A stretch of DNA of 64,000 nt from Candidatus Latescibacterota bacterium. GTDB taxonomy: Bacteria; Latescibacterota; UBA2968; UBA8231. Within the stretch, counting starts at the first letter, position 1. Each line of letters begins with the position of its first letter. Location of the stretch: NCBI GenBank assembly GCA_022820485.1, contig JAJEFJ010000027.1, forward strand, positions 27,603-91,602, read 5' to 3'. A program made the translations under genes and the position numbers. The notes below the pieces were generated by a model. That model saw only the letters and a program-made list of their open reading frames with translations, did not search any database and was not told where the DNA came from. Positions 17,164 through 25,573 of this stretch are shown in pieces.

Positions 17164-18186
17164 ATGGCTGCCCAACTGAACCGCTTCATGGCCCTATTCG
17201 CCCTGTGCGGGCTGTTGACCCGGCCGACGATGGCCGCGAGCGCCGATAGTTTTTCGACACAGACGAAAGCGATGGACACCTCGCTCGACTACTGGACGGG
17301 TCGGATCGAACAGGACACGACCTGGCGCGATACCGTGTATGTCAGCGGCGATATGACCATTGCGTCGGGAACAACCCTGACCTTGGCACCCGATACGCAG
17401 GTCCTCTTCCTGCCCTACCGCGATGATGCCCAAGGCGGCTTGGACTCCACCCGCGCGGAACTGATCGTCGAGGGACGGCTCCATGCCCAAGCCGAGGGTA
17501 TCGTCTTTCGTTCGGCGGCGGCTACTTCGTTGGGGGCCGACTGGTATGGCATAGTCGTCGAGCGCGGTGGCCTCGCCGACGTATCCAACGCCATGATACG
17601 AGACGGTCTTCGTTGCTTGTATGCCAAGAGGGGCGAACGCGTCAGGATGGACCATGTCGCCTTTGCCAACTGCGGGAAGCAGACGGCACAATCGTTTTCT
17701 CGGAGATCGGCGGCAAGCGATAGTCTGTCGGAGCAGATGAAGGCGGCGGTAAAAAGGTATTATACGGAAGACATGACCCTACGGATTGCCAAAAAGGTGG
17801 CCGGTGGGACTGTTTTTTGTTTCGCTTTTACAGTCCTAGGGCTTTGGGGATCTGAGGGTGACGGTTATTACTCCGATAGCGGTCTTGAAGGGGCAGCCCT
17901 TGTTTTATCTACTGCAGCTATCGGCACTAGTGTCGGATTCCCATTGGGTGTGAGTTTGGTTGATCCTTATGATTCTTTGCCCAAGACCCTACTCGCCGGT
18001 GTTATACCAATAGGTTTATGGCGAATGGGCGTGTCCGGATTCTGGACTGCATCCATCGTCTCTGTTATTAGTTCACTCACGGCGTCTGAACTATCGCGCA
18101 AGCCTCCTCAAGCCCGCCGCGTCTCGGTCGGTCTGGTTCCAAACCCCAAGGGGGGTCTATCAGCTATCGCCACACTACGCTTTTGA
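17164..18186 (+). CDS. Exported beta-helix-like protein with C-terminal hydrophobic segments
   Basis: A 340-residue protein from the ATG at 17164, chosen for its strong RBS (GGAGGAAACGAGC) and the signal peptide it begins (ending TRPTMAAS). Residues 40-170 look like a right-handed beta helix (VSGDMTIASGTTLTLAP, LIVEGRLHAQ, IVVERGGLADVSNAMI), as in polymorphic outer-membrane and adhesin-like proteins. The second half has three or four hydrophobic stretches (TVFCFAFTVLGLWG, ALVLSTAAIGTSVGFPLG, LLAGVIPIGLWRMG). The open frame extends upstream but without a signal. It is 14 bp from the pentapeptide gene, so the two probably form an operon. Function unknown. Confidence 0.75.
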   Translation: MAAQLNRFMALFALCGLLTRPTMAASADSFSTQTKAMDTSLDYWTGRIEQDTTWRDTVYVSGDMTIASGTTLTLAPDTQVLFLPYRDDAQGGLDSTRAELIVEGRLHAQAEGIVFRSAAATSLGADWYGIVVERGGLADVSNAMIRDGLRCLYAKRGERVRMDHVAFANCGKQTAQSFSRRSAASDSLSEQMKAAVKRYYTEDMTLRIAKKVAGGTVFCFAFTVLGLWGSEGDGYYSDSGLEGAALVLSTAAIGTSVGFPLGVSLVDPYDSLPKTLLAGVIPIGLWRMGVSGFWTASIVSVISSLTASELSRKPPQARRVSVGLVPNPKGGLSAIATLRF

Positions 18187-18200
18187 ACTCAACAGCCCGT

Positions 18201-19742
18201 ATGCTACCAAAACTCTCATTTGCTGCCTTGCTCTGCTGGAGCACCGCCTTGAGCGCCCAGACGCCCGCAGCCGATACCACCATCGCCGGTCAAACCCTGC
18301 CCCTGCTCCCCATTGAGACGCTAATCGCCCAGCTACAACGCCCGGCCAACGGCCCAGCCGTCGTCCACCGGCAAGTCGCCTTCCGCGGACGCCTGTTTGC
18401 ACCCACTTCAGGACTCGACACCCTGCGCGTCCCTCTCGACTTAGAGCAAGTGTACTTTCTCGACGAGGTATCCTTCAGCCAAGTCGCGTTCCTCGCCCCA
18501 GTGCGCTTTGAACGCGCCCACTTCGCCGGTGGCCTCTCCTTTGCCGAAGCGCGTTTTACCGACGACTTCTCCCTACGCGCAAGCCATCTGGCCAAACACG
18601 CAACCTTCCAAAAAACCCACTTCCTCGGCGACGCCGACCTAACCGCAAGCCGCTTCGCCGGAGTCGCCTCGTTCGTCGGCGCGCACTTCGCTGGCCAGCG
18701 CATCCACTTCGCCCAGACCCAATTCGACAACGCCGCCTATTTCGAGCAGGCCGCCTTTGCCGCGCCAGCCACCTTCACCGACGCTGCCTTCGCCGGAATC
18801 GCCTCCTTCAAGGAGACCGCTTGGGCGCAGCCTCTATCTTTCGCTGGAGTCCGCTTCGCCGACCGGGCGCTGTTTTGGGACGCGCGCTTCGCCGAGGAAG
18901 TATTATTCGACAGCGGACGTGCCGACGGAGATGTCGCCTTCGACCGAGCGCGGTTCAGCGGCGAGGCATCCTTTGCCGATTTCACCTTTGCGCGGGCGGC
19001 GCGCTTTCGCCGTGCGACCTTTGGCCGAGCCAGCTTTGACGGAGCGTATTTCCGCCAAGAGGCCGACTTTAGCGAGAGCGAGGGCCGCGTCATCCGCCTC
19101 GGTGCATTCTTCAACCGCTCCCTCGACCTGAGCCGCGCCGCCTTCGCCCTGATCGATTTGCGGGCAGCCGAAGCGGATTCGACCTTCGCCACGGGCAGCC
19201 ACCTCTACTTGCACCAGCCGCGCTTCGGCCGCATCCAAGTGCGCTGGCCCCACCTAGCAGGCCATCTCGCCGCAGCCGACTCAACCCACGCTGCCACCCT
19301 CGACCCAACCTATGCCGCTCTGTACCACCAATTCCTAGCCCAAGGCTTGAACGGCGATGCCGCAGCCTGCCACGCCGAACGCATGGACCACCAGCGCCTC
19401 ACACGCGCTTGGAACGAGCCAGCGCGTTGGGGGCTAGAACTGTGGCGCTTGAGTGTGGATTACGGCTCAGCTCCCCAGCGAATTATCGCCTTCATGGTCG
19501 CCATCGTCCTCCTCTTCGGCTTGGCGTACCGCACCGCTTCCGGCTCCATGCGCTCCACCTCCGGTGCAGGTCAGCCCACCCTCGCCGCCTGCATCGTCTT
19601 CAGCCTCTACACCTTCATCCACCTCAACTCCCGCGCTTGGGACGCGACGGGCAAGCTCAAACTCCTCGCTGTCGCCGAGGCCCTGCTAGGCTGGGTCTCT
19701 TTCGGCCTGCTCATCGCCGTAGCCTTGGCCCACGTGCTGTGA
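18201..19742 (+). CDS. Pentapeptide-repeat protein with C-terminal membrane domain
   Basis: About 513 residues from the ATG at 18201 (a TTG at 18183 is an alternative that overlaps the previous gene). A signal peptide (LSFAALLCWSTALSAQ) leads into about 50 pentapeptide-like repeats of the F-x-x-A-x type (VSFSQVAFLAPVRFERAHF onward), which fold as a square beta helix. The C-terminus has three hydrophobic helices (RIIAFMVAIVLLFGLAY; LAACIVFSLYTFIHL; ALLGWVSFGLLIAVALA). Related proteins join pentapeptide repeats to a two-helix potassium-channel pore. Here the layout is similar, but I see no TVGYG-type filter, so ion conduction is doubtful. It follows the beta-helix protein closely. Confidence 0.75.
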   Translation: MLPKLSFAALLCWSTALSAQTPAADTTIAGQTLPLLPIETLIAQLQRPANGPAVVHRQVAFRGRLFAPTSGLDTLRVPLDLEQVYFLDEVSFSQVAFLAPVRFERAHFAGGLSFAEARFTDDFSLRASHLAKHATFQKTHFLGDADLTASRFAGVASFVGAHFAGQRIHFAQTQFDNAAYFEQAAFAAPATFTDAAFAGIASFKETAWAQPLSFAGVRFADRALFWDARFAEEVLFDSGRADGDVAFDRARFSGEASFADFTFARAARFRRATFGRASFDGAYFRQEADFSESEGRVIRLGAFFNRSLDLSRAAFALIDLRAAEADSTFATGSHLYLHQPRFGRIQVRWPHLAGHLAAADSTHAATLDPTYAALYHQFLAQGLNGDAAACHAERMDHQRLTRAWNEPARWGLELWRLSVDYGSAPQRIIAFMVAIVLLFGLAYRTASGSMRSTSGAGQPTLAACIVFSLYTFIHLNSRAWDATGKLKLLAVAEALLGWVSFGLLIAVALAHVL

Positions 19743-19928
19743 CTCGGCCTCTGCTACCTTATTGCTGGCGGTCCGCTACCAGCCCAGTATTACGGTCGGT
19801 ATTGCGCTACTAGTCAAGTTATTGTAGCCGGGAACAATCGTTTTTGTGCCGCTAAGTGCGAAAGGAGTATATTCTAGCCGACACTATTCACGAAGGAACT
19901 AAACGAAGTGAATTGAAGCAGGTACTAA

Positions 19929-20177
19929 ATGGACAAAACATTCTCTTATTTGGAGACTCTGTCGTGGGAAACCGAAAAATCCGAGTCCGAGGTAATGACA
20001 CTAGCGTTTCAGAAGGGAGTCCAGCAGATGTGGCGAGAACGCATCCTGGGACGCTATCTGCGACGAGAAATCACCCGCGACGAAGCAATAAAAGGGGTGG
20101 GCGTGGATTGGGTGGAACTAGCCGAACGCCAGCATCAAGCCATGATGGAGGATCTTGAGTGGGCCATGGACAGGTAG
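19929..20177 (+). CDS. Antitoxin-like protein partnered with a PIN toxin remnant
   Basis: An 82-residue helical protein. The end (LGRYLRREITRDEAIKGVG and DWVELAERQHQAMMEDLEW) is a conserved signature of small proteins that sit directly before PIN-domain toxins, so I read it as the antitoxin. The start at 19929 has only a weak RBS. The downstream toxin frame begins inside it at GTG 20159 but is broken, so the antitoxin appears to have outlived its toxin. The 185 bp upstream contain no other feature I can support. Confidence 0.6.
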   Translation: MDKTFSYLETLSWETEKSESEVMTLAFQKGVQQMWRERILGRYLRREITRDEAIKGVGVDWVELAERQHQAMMEDLEWAMDR

Positions 20178-20330
20178 AACAGGCCGTCGCGGATGCAGGC
20201 CCTCTCATTCACCTGCACGAAGTAGGACAAATCGATCTACTGAATTTATTCAATATACTCTGCTGACGGACGAGGAGGATCGCCGGGACGTGCTTCCACG
20301 GCCTCGGCGTCCTCCTAGCGAAAGGGATCG
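20159..20330 (+). pseudogene. PIN/DUF3368-type toxin, internally deleted
   Basis: Starting at GTG 20159, overlapping the antitoxin end, the frame gives VEQAVADAGPLIHLHEVG, the first strand of a PIN domain with its catalytic Asp, and stops at 20264-20266. A shifted frame from 20257 gives TLLTDEEDRRDV, matching the last acidic motif of PIN domains. A further shift gives CFHGLGVLLAKGIV, the conserved PIN C-terminus. So the first ~33 codons and the last ~30 remain while the middle (about 60-90 codons in intact relatives, from memory) is gone. PIN toxins are metal-dependent RNases. This copy cannot be functional. It was identified by reading three frames by eye. Confidence 0.65.
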
Positions 20331-20340
20331 TTCGATCACC

Positions 20341-20532
20341 TTATTCTTGGCGATCCGCCACCAGTACCCCGCCCCTTGCCCAGTTCTCGCGCTCGCATTC
20401 TTCGAGCACTACTGTAGTTCCCTCCCGGGGCGCATCGCAGGTATCCACGATGGCTTGGGTCAGCGCTTCGACTAAGGCCCGCTTCTGCTCGGTGGAACGC
20501 CCAGCGAGCATCTTCACGTTGATAAACGGCAT
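20341..20532 (-). CDS. 4-oxalocrotonate tautomerase family protein
   Basis: A 63-residue protein beginning MPFINVKMLAGRS, so the catalytic Pro becomes residue 1 after Met removal. The rest (QKRALVEALTQAIVDTC, TTVVLEE, WARGG) follows the 4-OT pattern, with length typical for the family (about 62). Members are small hexameric tautomerases acting on 2-hydroxymuconate or similar enol acids. A strong RBS (AGGAGG, 7 bases before ATG) supports the start. The gene stands alone, and no aromatic-degradation genes are nearby, so the natural substrate cannot be inferred. Confidence 0.9.
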   Translation of the reverse strand: MPFINVKMLAGRSTEQKRALVEALTQAIVDTCDAPREGTTVVLEECERENWARGGVLVADRQE

Positions 20533-20693
20533 CGTTCATCCTCCTGTTTAGTGGTTAGTGACACTATCATTAAATCGTCCGCAACTGCATCACGCAAGAG
20601 GGAGGATTCATTCGACTGCCAATGCGGAGACCGCCGGGCAGCAAGGGAACGTAGCGATTTATATATTGGTATCTTTCACAGGGATGCCACACG

Positions 20694-20981
20694 ATGTACG
20701 ATCACATCCTCCACCAGATGCGCGACAAAATCCGCGCCAATGAGTATATTGTTCCCGATCATGCGTACGAGGAATTACAGGACGACGACCTGAGCATTTT
20801 GGACGGTGAACACATTATCCTCACAGGGCGCATTGTTGAGCGCCAACAAGATTTAATCTCGGGCGAACACAAATACGTCATCCTAGGCGAGACAAACGCA
20901 GGCGACTTGGCTGTTGTCGTCGCCAAAATTAGCCCAACCGGCAAACTGATTTTCATCACGGCTTGGAGAGAAACCCCATGA
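20694..20981 (+). CDS. DUF4258-like protein, toxin candidate of a YgiT-linked pair
   Basis: A 95-residue protein. HAYEELQDDDLSILD, LTGRIVERQQD and KYVILGETNAGDLAVVVAKI follow the DUF4258 pattern (RelE/BECR-like fold). Such proteins commonly precede a YgiT/MqsA zinc-finger gene and are thought to be the toxin of the pair. It overlaps the following zinc-finger gene by 4 bp (ATGA), which indicates coupled translation. Upstream lies a 150-bp AT-richer leader. Toxicity is inferred from the arrangement and family, not from visible catalytic residues. Confidence 0.75.
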   Translation: MYDHILHQMRDKIRANEYIVPDHAYEELQDDDLSILDGEHIILTGRIVERQQDLISGEHKYVILGETNAGDLAVVVAKISPTGKLIFITAWRETP

Positions 20982-21205
20982 TTTGCGACTACTGTGGTAA
21001 AGACGGCGCTAAGCTGCGCTACAAGACGCAAGTGTGCGGCCCCAAGAACGATAAGTTCCTAGTAGATAAGGTACCGATGGTCCGTTGTCCTCATTGCCAT
21101 CAAACCTATATGACGGCCCAAACCGCCAAGACGCTGGATCAACTCCTCCAGCAGCGCAAGGAACTAGCCCAGCCCCAAACCCTCGACGTCATCGAATTCG
21201 CCTGA
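20978..21205 (+). CDS. YgiT-type zinc-finger protein (MqsA-like N-terminal domain)
   Basis: A 75-residue protein with two CxxC pairs (CDYCGK near the start; CPHCHQTYM about 37 residues later) that form one zinc site, as in YgiT/MqsA. The first part matches the zinc-binding toxin-contact domain of MqsA. No helix-turn-helix domain follows, so DNA binding is uncertain. The ATG at 20978 (4-bp overlap with DUF4258) is preferred to the TTG at 20963. It likely pairs with the upstream protein as a toxin-antitoxin-like module. Confidence 0.85.
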   Translation: MICDYCGKDGAKLRYKTQVCGPKNDKFLVDKVPMVRCPHCHQTYMTAQTAKTLDQLLQQRKELAQPQTLDVIEFA

Positions 21206-22836
21206 TTGAGTACTACAAGATATGGGGTCTTGCCCTCGCCAGCGCCCTCTGCGCCTGCACCCCTAAAGACCCCCCAGCACCGCCAGTGCATTTCGCCGAC
21301 GTTGGAGCCGCCGCTGGCATCGACTTCGTCCACTACAACGGCTTTTCCGGCTCCTACTACTACGTCGAAACCTTCGGTGCCGGAGCCGCCTTCCTCGACT
21401 ACGACGGCGATGGCCGCCTCGACCTCTACCTCGCCAACGGCACCTACCTGACCGGCCATCCCCCAGACTCACCGCCGGTCAACCGTCTCTACCGCAACGC
21501 GGGCGCGGGCACCTTCGCCGACGTCACCGTCCACAGCGGCAGCGCCGACCCCGGCTACGGCTTTGGCGTCGCGGCCGCAGACTACGATGCTGACGGCGAC
21601 CCCGACCTCTTCGTCGCCAACTACGGCCCCAACGCCCTCTACCGCAACGACCAAGGCACCTTTGCCAAAACGTCGGCCGGCCTAGCAGATCCGCGCTGGG
21701 GCTCCAGTGCCGGCTTCCTCGACTACGATCTCGACGGTGATCTCGACCTGTTCGTCGCCAACTACGTGCGCTACGCCCTCGACGATGAATCCGTTTGCCA
21801 ACAGGGCCAAGTGCGCTCGTACTGCGAGCCGAGCGTGTACGACCCCACCGGCGACCTCCTCTACCGCAACGACGGCCACACCTTCGTCGACGTCACCGAG
21901 GCCACCGGCATCACACTCAAGGGCAAGGGACTAGGCATCGCGCTGGCCGACTACGACCGCGATGGCGACACCGACATCTACGTGGCCAACGACGGCACCA
22001 TGAACTTCCTCTACGCCAACCAGCACAGCACCTTCGCCGAAGTAGGCTTGATTGCCGGCACTCGCTACAACGAGCACGGGCACGCCGACGCGGGTATGGG
22101 CGTCGATTTTGGCGACTACGACCGCGATGGCGATGCCGACCTCTTCGTCACCAACTTCGCCTTTGAGACCAATGCCCTCTACCACAACGACGGCCAAGGC
22201 CAATTCGCCGTCGCCACCCAGCGCCTAGGACTAGCCGATCCCTCGTACCGACCCCTCGGCTTTGGCACCAAGTTTTTCGATTACGACAACGACGGAGACC
22301 TTGACCTGTTCGCTGCCAACGGCCACGTCATCGACCGCATTGCAGAAGTGGATTCGAGCCAGACCTATCGGCAACCCAATCAGATGCTCCGCAACGACGC
22401 GGGTCGCCGCTTTGCCGACGTCTCGGCCAAGCTGGGACCCGATTTCCAAAGGGCCAACGCTGGCCGCGCCACCGCAGTGGCTGACTACGACGACGACGGA
22501 GACCTCGACCTTCTGGTGACCACGGTAGCAGCCCGGCCGCGACTGTTGCGCAACGACGGCGGCAATGCCCATCACTACTTGCAAATTTTACTAGTAGGAA
22601 AAATCCACCCCGACGCCCTCGGCACGCGGGTAGAGGTTGTGGCCGACGGGGTGCGCCAAATACAGGAGCGGCAATCGGGCGGCAGCTATCTGTCCAGCCA
22701 CGATCCGCGCCTGCACTTCGGACTGGGCACTGCAACGAGCGCCCAAGTGGAAATCTACTGGCCGGATGGGACGCAGCAGCACCTCGAAAAGGTCGCCGCC
22801 AATCAAGTGCTCAAGGTAGCACAACCGGACCCCTAA
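21202..22836 (+). CDS. FG-GAP/VCBS repeat lipoprotein with ASPIC/UnbV domain, start uncertain
   Basis: About 540 residues. The first visible residues give a lipobox (GLALASALCAC), so it is probably an outer-surface lipoprotein. At least six FG-GAP-type calcium-binding repeats follow (DYDGDGRLDLYLAN, DYDLDGDLDLFVAN, DYDRDGDTDIYVAN). The C-terminal ~85 residues (LGTRVEVVADG, LHFGLGTATSAQVEIYWPDG) match ASPIC/UnbV, as in CRTAC1-like proteins. No ATG, GTG or TTG lies between the end of the YgiT gene and the lipobox. Only CTG 21202 or ATT 21205 are available, unless a TTG at 21085 inside YgiT is used. The real 5' end may have been lost by rearrangement. Two related proteins occur at 49113 and 53896. 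Confidence 0.8.
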   Translation: MIEYYKIWGLALASALCACTPKDPPAPPVHFADVGAAAGIDFVHYNGFSGSYYYVETFGAGAAFLDYDGDGRLDLYLANGTYLTGHPPDSPPVNRLYRNAGAGTFADVTVHSGSADPGYGFGVAAADYDADGDPDLFVANYGPNALYRNDQGTFAKTSAGLADPRWGSSAGFLDYDLDGDLDLFVANYVRYALDDESVCQQGQVRSYCEPSVYDPTGDLLYRNDGHTFVDVTEATGITLKGKGLGIALADYDRDGDTDIYVANDGTMNFLYANQHSTFAEVGLIAGTRYNEHGHADAGMGVDFGDYDRDGDADLFVTNFAFETNALYHNDGQGQFAVATQRLGLADPSYRPLGFGTKFFDYDNDGDLDLFAANGHVIDRIAEVDSSQTYRQPNQMLRNDAGRRFADVSAKLGPDFQRANAGRATAVADYDDDGDLDLLVTTVAARPRLLRNDGGNAHHYLQILLVGKIHPDALGTRVEVVADGVRQIQERQSGGSYLSSHDPRLHFGLGTATSAQVEIYWPDGTQQHLEKVAANQVLKVAQPDP

Positions 22837-22842
22837 TTTTAT

Positions 22843-22969
22843 TAACTGATGTTACGAACAGGCCTTAGGTATGGGATGCTTCGCTCCGCTCAGCATGACA
22901 TCGGCTAATGCTTTACTGTCTTGTCATACTGAGCGAAGCGAAGTATCTCCGCGGCGCAACGTCAGTTAT
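22843..22969. repeat. Intergenic inverted-repeat element, copy a
   Basis: The left end TAACTGATGTTACG (22843-22856) and right end GCGCAACGTCAGTTA form terminal inverted repeats. Between them lie two facing copies of a CTGAGCGAAGCGAAG-type unit (near 22874-22900 and 22922-22950) that would fold into one long hairpin. The element fills the whole gap between two convergent genes and ends 4 bp from the neighbouring stop codon. Confidence 0.7.
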
Positions 22970-22972
22970 CCA

Positions 22973-24787
22973 TTAGCGACCCAACGCCCGCATCTGTATC
23001 TCTTCGTAAAACTGACGCAAGCGCTCGCGCTCGGCGGGCAAGTGATCGACCGCTCGTTGGAGGATGTGCGCTGCGCGGGCCAGATCGCCCATCTGCCCGT
23101 AGAGGCGGATCATCTCCACGTAGGCCGGTAGCAACTTGGGATTAGCCTTGAGCGCGGCTTCGTAATAGCTAAAGGCCCCCGCTAGGTCCCGCTGCATGAT
23201 CCGCACGTGCGCCAAGTTCATCCACGGCTCAACTTGCCGAGGGGCCTTTTGCGCTACCCGCGCAAAAATTGCTTCGCCGCCGGCGAGATCGCCCAGCGCC
23301 GCCTTGACCCCACCCAGATTTAACCACGCCTGCCAGTACTCGGGATCCTCGGCCACCGCTCGCTCAAACGCCGCCAATGCCCGCTCTTTGTCTCTGACCT
23401 CGGCATAGGCGTTGCCCAGATTGTAGTGGATGGCCGCATCTCCCTCCATGTCCATTGGCGCTAGATGACTGTTGGCTGCCAACGCAAAGACCAAACAGAC
23501 AGCCAACCCCAGCCCCAAGTTGCGCCAATAGCCCGCCCTCCCCCAGTCCCACAGCGCCCACAGCCCATAGGCGGCAAAGACCATGAGCACCGGCAGCACT
23601 GGCACCCGGTAGCGCGCCGCGACAAAAAACGCGATCACCCCCAGACAATAGCACAGCACGTACAGCAGCGGCCACGTCGGCCCGATCCGCCGCAGACTCA
23701 GCAGCATCCCCCACAGCGCCAGAGGGGCCACCAGACCAAAGGGGAAGGCGATGCCCGCTTTCCACAGAGTCGCCGACAGCACCATTGAGTAGGTACGCCA
23801 GAAGTAAATCGGCTGGTTGCGCCCCCGCTCGTCGCCGTGCCAAAACGCCCCTAGCTTACGCCCCATTAATCCCAGCCACGCAATCGGATCGCCCCGGATG
23901 TAGTCCCAAGCCCGTGCGGCAAAATAAGCCGACTTAGCCGAGGGCCGCTCAATCCCCTCCCGCGCCGGTTGAGTGACTAAGTCGTCCCATTCCCACCCCG
24001 GACGGATAGCTACGGTCTCTACATAGGCGGAATTATTGCCGATGTACAGGTTGATTCCCGCGTTGTAGGAAATCCCCACCCCATCGCCGCCGATCGCCCA
24101 GTTGCGCCAAGCCACCGGCGCGATAGCCAAGACCACGCCGAGTGAAAACGCACCAGCCCAGACCAAGCCCTGCCGACGGGGAGTGGTCCATAAGAGGACG
24201 ATGGGCACGGCGACCGCAAAGGTCAGCACGGTCGGCACGGCCAACGCACCGATGCCAAAGGCCACCCCCGCACCCAAAAATCCCCAACGGCTCGGACGAC
24301 GCCAGACGTACAACAGCACCACTAGGGCCAGCAGATCGACGAAGGCGGCCAACGAGGCCGGCAACAGCTCGCCGTCAAAAAAGATCAACGGTCCGCACAG
24401 CGCCGCACCGACCCCAGCCAACAACCCCACCACCGGATTGAACAAAGCGCGCCCGAGCCACCAACTCATCGCGCAGACCAGTGCCCCTAGCAGGGCCTGC
24501 ACAAAGCGCACGGCGTAAAAAAATGATTCTGGAAAAAGACTCTTTACCGCCCCGAGGAAATACGGGTACAGCGGCGGCTGCCAAAACGGCCCCTCACCCA
24601 CGCCCAACCAGTCGCCCGCAGCCAAGCGCTGGGCGTGGTGGGTGTACGTCTTGGCATCGACCGCCGGATGTGCAAAAAGCGGACTCGCATCCGCTTCGAA
24701 GATATAGACGACCCGCACCACCAAGGCGAGGGCGAAGACGAGCCAGCCCAAGCGCCCGGCCAAGCTGGCATCGGCGCGCTCATCCAT
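22973..24787 (-). CDS. GT39-like membrane glycosyltransferase fused to TPR repeats
   Basis: A 604-residue protein. Residues 1-440 have about 11 transmembrane helices. The first loop carries HPAVDAKTYTHHAQRL, in the position of the catalytic Asp motif of GT-C enzymes (ArnT/PMT type), which move sugars from lipid-linked donors to targets on the outer face of the membrane. From about residue 465 on are TPR units (AAIHYNLGNAYAEVRDK, WQAWLNLGGVKAALGDL, VEPWMNLAHVRIMQRDL). TPR-tailed GT39 proteins may scan protein targets. Its start overlaps the retropepsin-like gene by 8 bp, so they are likely co-transcribed. Sugar and acceptor are unknown. Confidence 0.85.
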   Translation of the reverse strand: MDERADASLAGRLGWLVFALALVVRVVYIFEADASPLFAHPAVDAKTYTHHAQRLAAGDWLGVGEGPFWQPPLYPYFLGAVKSLFPESFFYAVRFVQALLGALVCAMSWWLGRALFNPVVGLLAGVGAALCGPLIFFDGELLPASLAAFVDLLALVVLLYVWRRPSRWGFLGAGVAFGIGALAVPTVLTFAVAVPIVLLWTTPRRQGLVWAGAFSLGVVLAIAPVAWRNWAIGGDGVGISYNAGINLYIGNNSAYVETVAIRPGWEWDDLVTQPAREGIERPSAKSAYFAARAWDYIRGDPIAWLGLMGRKLGAFWHGDERGRNQPIYFWRTYSMVLSATLWKAGIAFPFGLVAPLALWGMLLSLRRIGPTWPLLYVLCYCLGVIAFFVAARYRVPVLPVLMVFAAYGLWALWDWGRAGYWRNLGLGLAVCLVFALAANSHLAPMDMEGDAAIHYNLGNAYAEVRDKERALAAFERAVAEDPEYWQAWLNLGGVKAALGDLAGGEAIFARVAQKAPRQVEPWMNLAHVRIMQRDLAGAFSYYEAALKANPKLLPAYVEMIRLYGQMGDLARAAHILQRAVDHLPAERERLRQFYEEIQMRALGR

Positions 24788-25163
24788 TGAATGTAAGATT
24801 CATCGCCTGCAGATTGATGATAGCCTTAGCTTCCGTCAGGAAATCCATCCCCAAGATCCCATTGATTTCAAAACCATAGTCCATGCCTCCCACTTCAAGA
24901 TCAAAATTGACCAATCCCCTCTCTCCGACCTGCAAACAATCAACCTGTCGCCTAAATACGACTTCACTGCCCCCTACACCGCGAATCGTCGAAATCCGAT
25001 CCTCGGGCAAAGGAAAAATTCCGATAGAATCGACCAAGTCGGCGGATATCACTGTGCTGGCCGAGCCAGTATCAACAAGGACTTGCGGGATCTCAATCGT
25101 TGATCCTCGATAGGCAATAGATACCGCTATAAAAGGGAGATCATACTTTCGTATCAGTTGCAT
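24780..25163 (-). CDS. Retropepsin-like aspartic protease
   Basis: A 127-residue protein from the ATG at 25163 (the frame is open further upstream to 25214, which would overlap the neighbour more). VDTGSASTVIS contains the DTGS/A catalytic motif, and GILGMDFL matches the hydrophobic-Gly motif after the flap. One Asp per chain implies a homodimer, as in retroviral proteases. There is no signal peptide, so it is probably cytoplasmic. It sits between a small conserved partner (25141-25422, 23-bp overlap) and the GT39-like gene. The physiological substrate of bacterial members is mostly unknown. Confidence 0.85.
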   Translation of the reverse strand: MQLIRKYDLPFIAVSIAYRGSTIEIPQVLVDTGSASTVISADLVDSIGIFPLPEDRISTIRGVGGSEVVFRRQVDCLQVGERGLVNFDLEVGGMDYGFEINGILGMDFLTEAKAIINLQAMNLTFNG

Positions 25164-25422
25164 GAGGAGCGCGGATTCCCAACCACTGTTGCACCTGAAT
25201 ATCAAGTGAGTCACGACTGGTATGTATAAAGTAAAACTCCCGTTCGGGATACTGTTGGTGAAGGAGTCGATACCGTTTCATGGCAGCTTTGCCATCGAGA
25301 CATTCCTCAACAACTGTTAAGCGATCAAGATGCCGCCGCGAATCAGGAGTTGTATGAGCTTCTAACGCCTCAACAATCAGCCATTTATCGGGATGGCTTC
25401 TGCATATCTCAGGCCACTGCAT
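25141..25422 (-). CDS. Small conserved protein paired with the retropepsin-like protease
   Basis: A 93-residue protein: MQWPEICRSHPDKWLIVEALEA at the start, LDGKAAMKRYRLLHQQYP in the middle and FYFIHTSRDSLDIQVQQWLG at the end. I recall this signature as a conserved hypothetical protein often found directly before retropepsin-like genes, chiefly in cyanobacteria. Function is not known. It overlaps the protease by 23 bp, which suggests obligate co-expression. It might be a substrate, an inhibitor or the second half of a TA-like module. About 150 bp of AT-richer DNA separates it from the divergent membrane protein gene at 25574. Confidence 0.65.
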   Translation of the reverse strand: MQWPEICRSHPDKWLIVEALEAHTTPDSRRHLDRLTVVEECLDGKAAMKRYRLLHQQYPEREFYFIHTSRDSLDIQVQQWLGIRAPHATDTKV

Positions 25423-25573
25423 ACAGGGTTTTCCTCCGGTCGAGTATTTCTTGGTTCCGTGTTAGGGACAAAATGCGACATCTATACTTCATTGCCTACG
25501 TTCTCCCATATATTCTATTTATAAAGATATAAAGAAGCCTATTTCTCTTCTCACCCCAATTCGCAATTCGTCC

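Noticed and set aside
18290..19192. Lys/Arg/Ala-rich minus-strand frames opposite the pentapeptide gene
   Set aside because: These are artefacts of the periodic repeat sequence.
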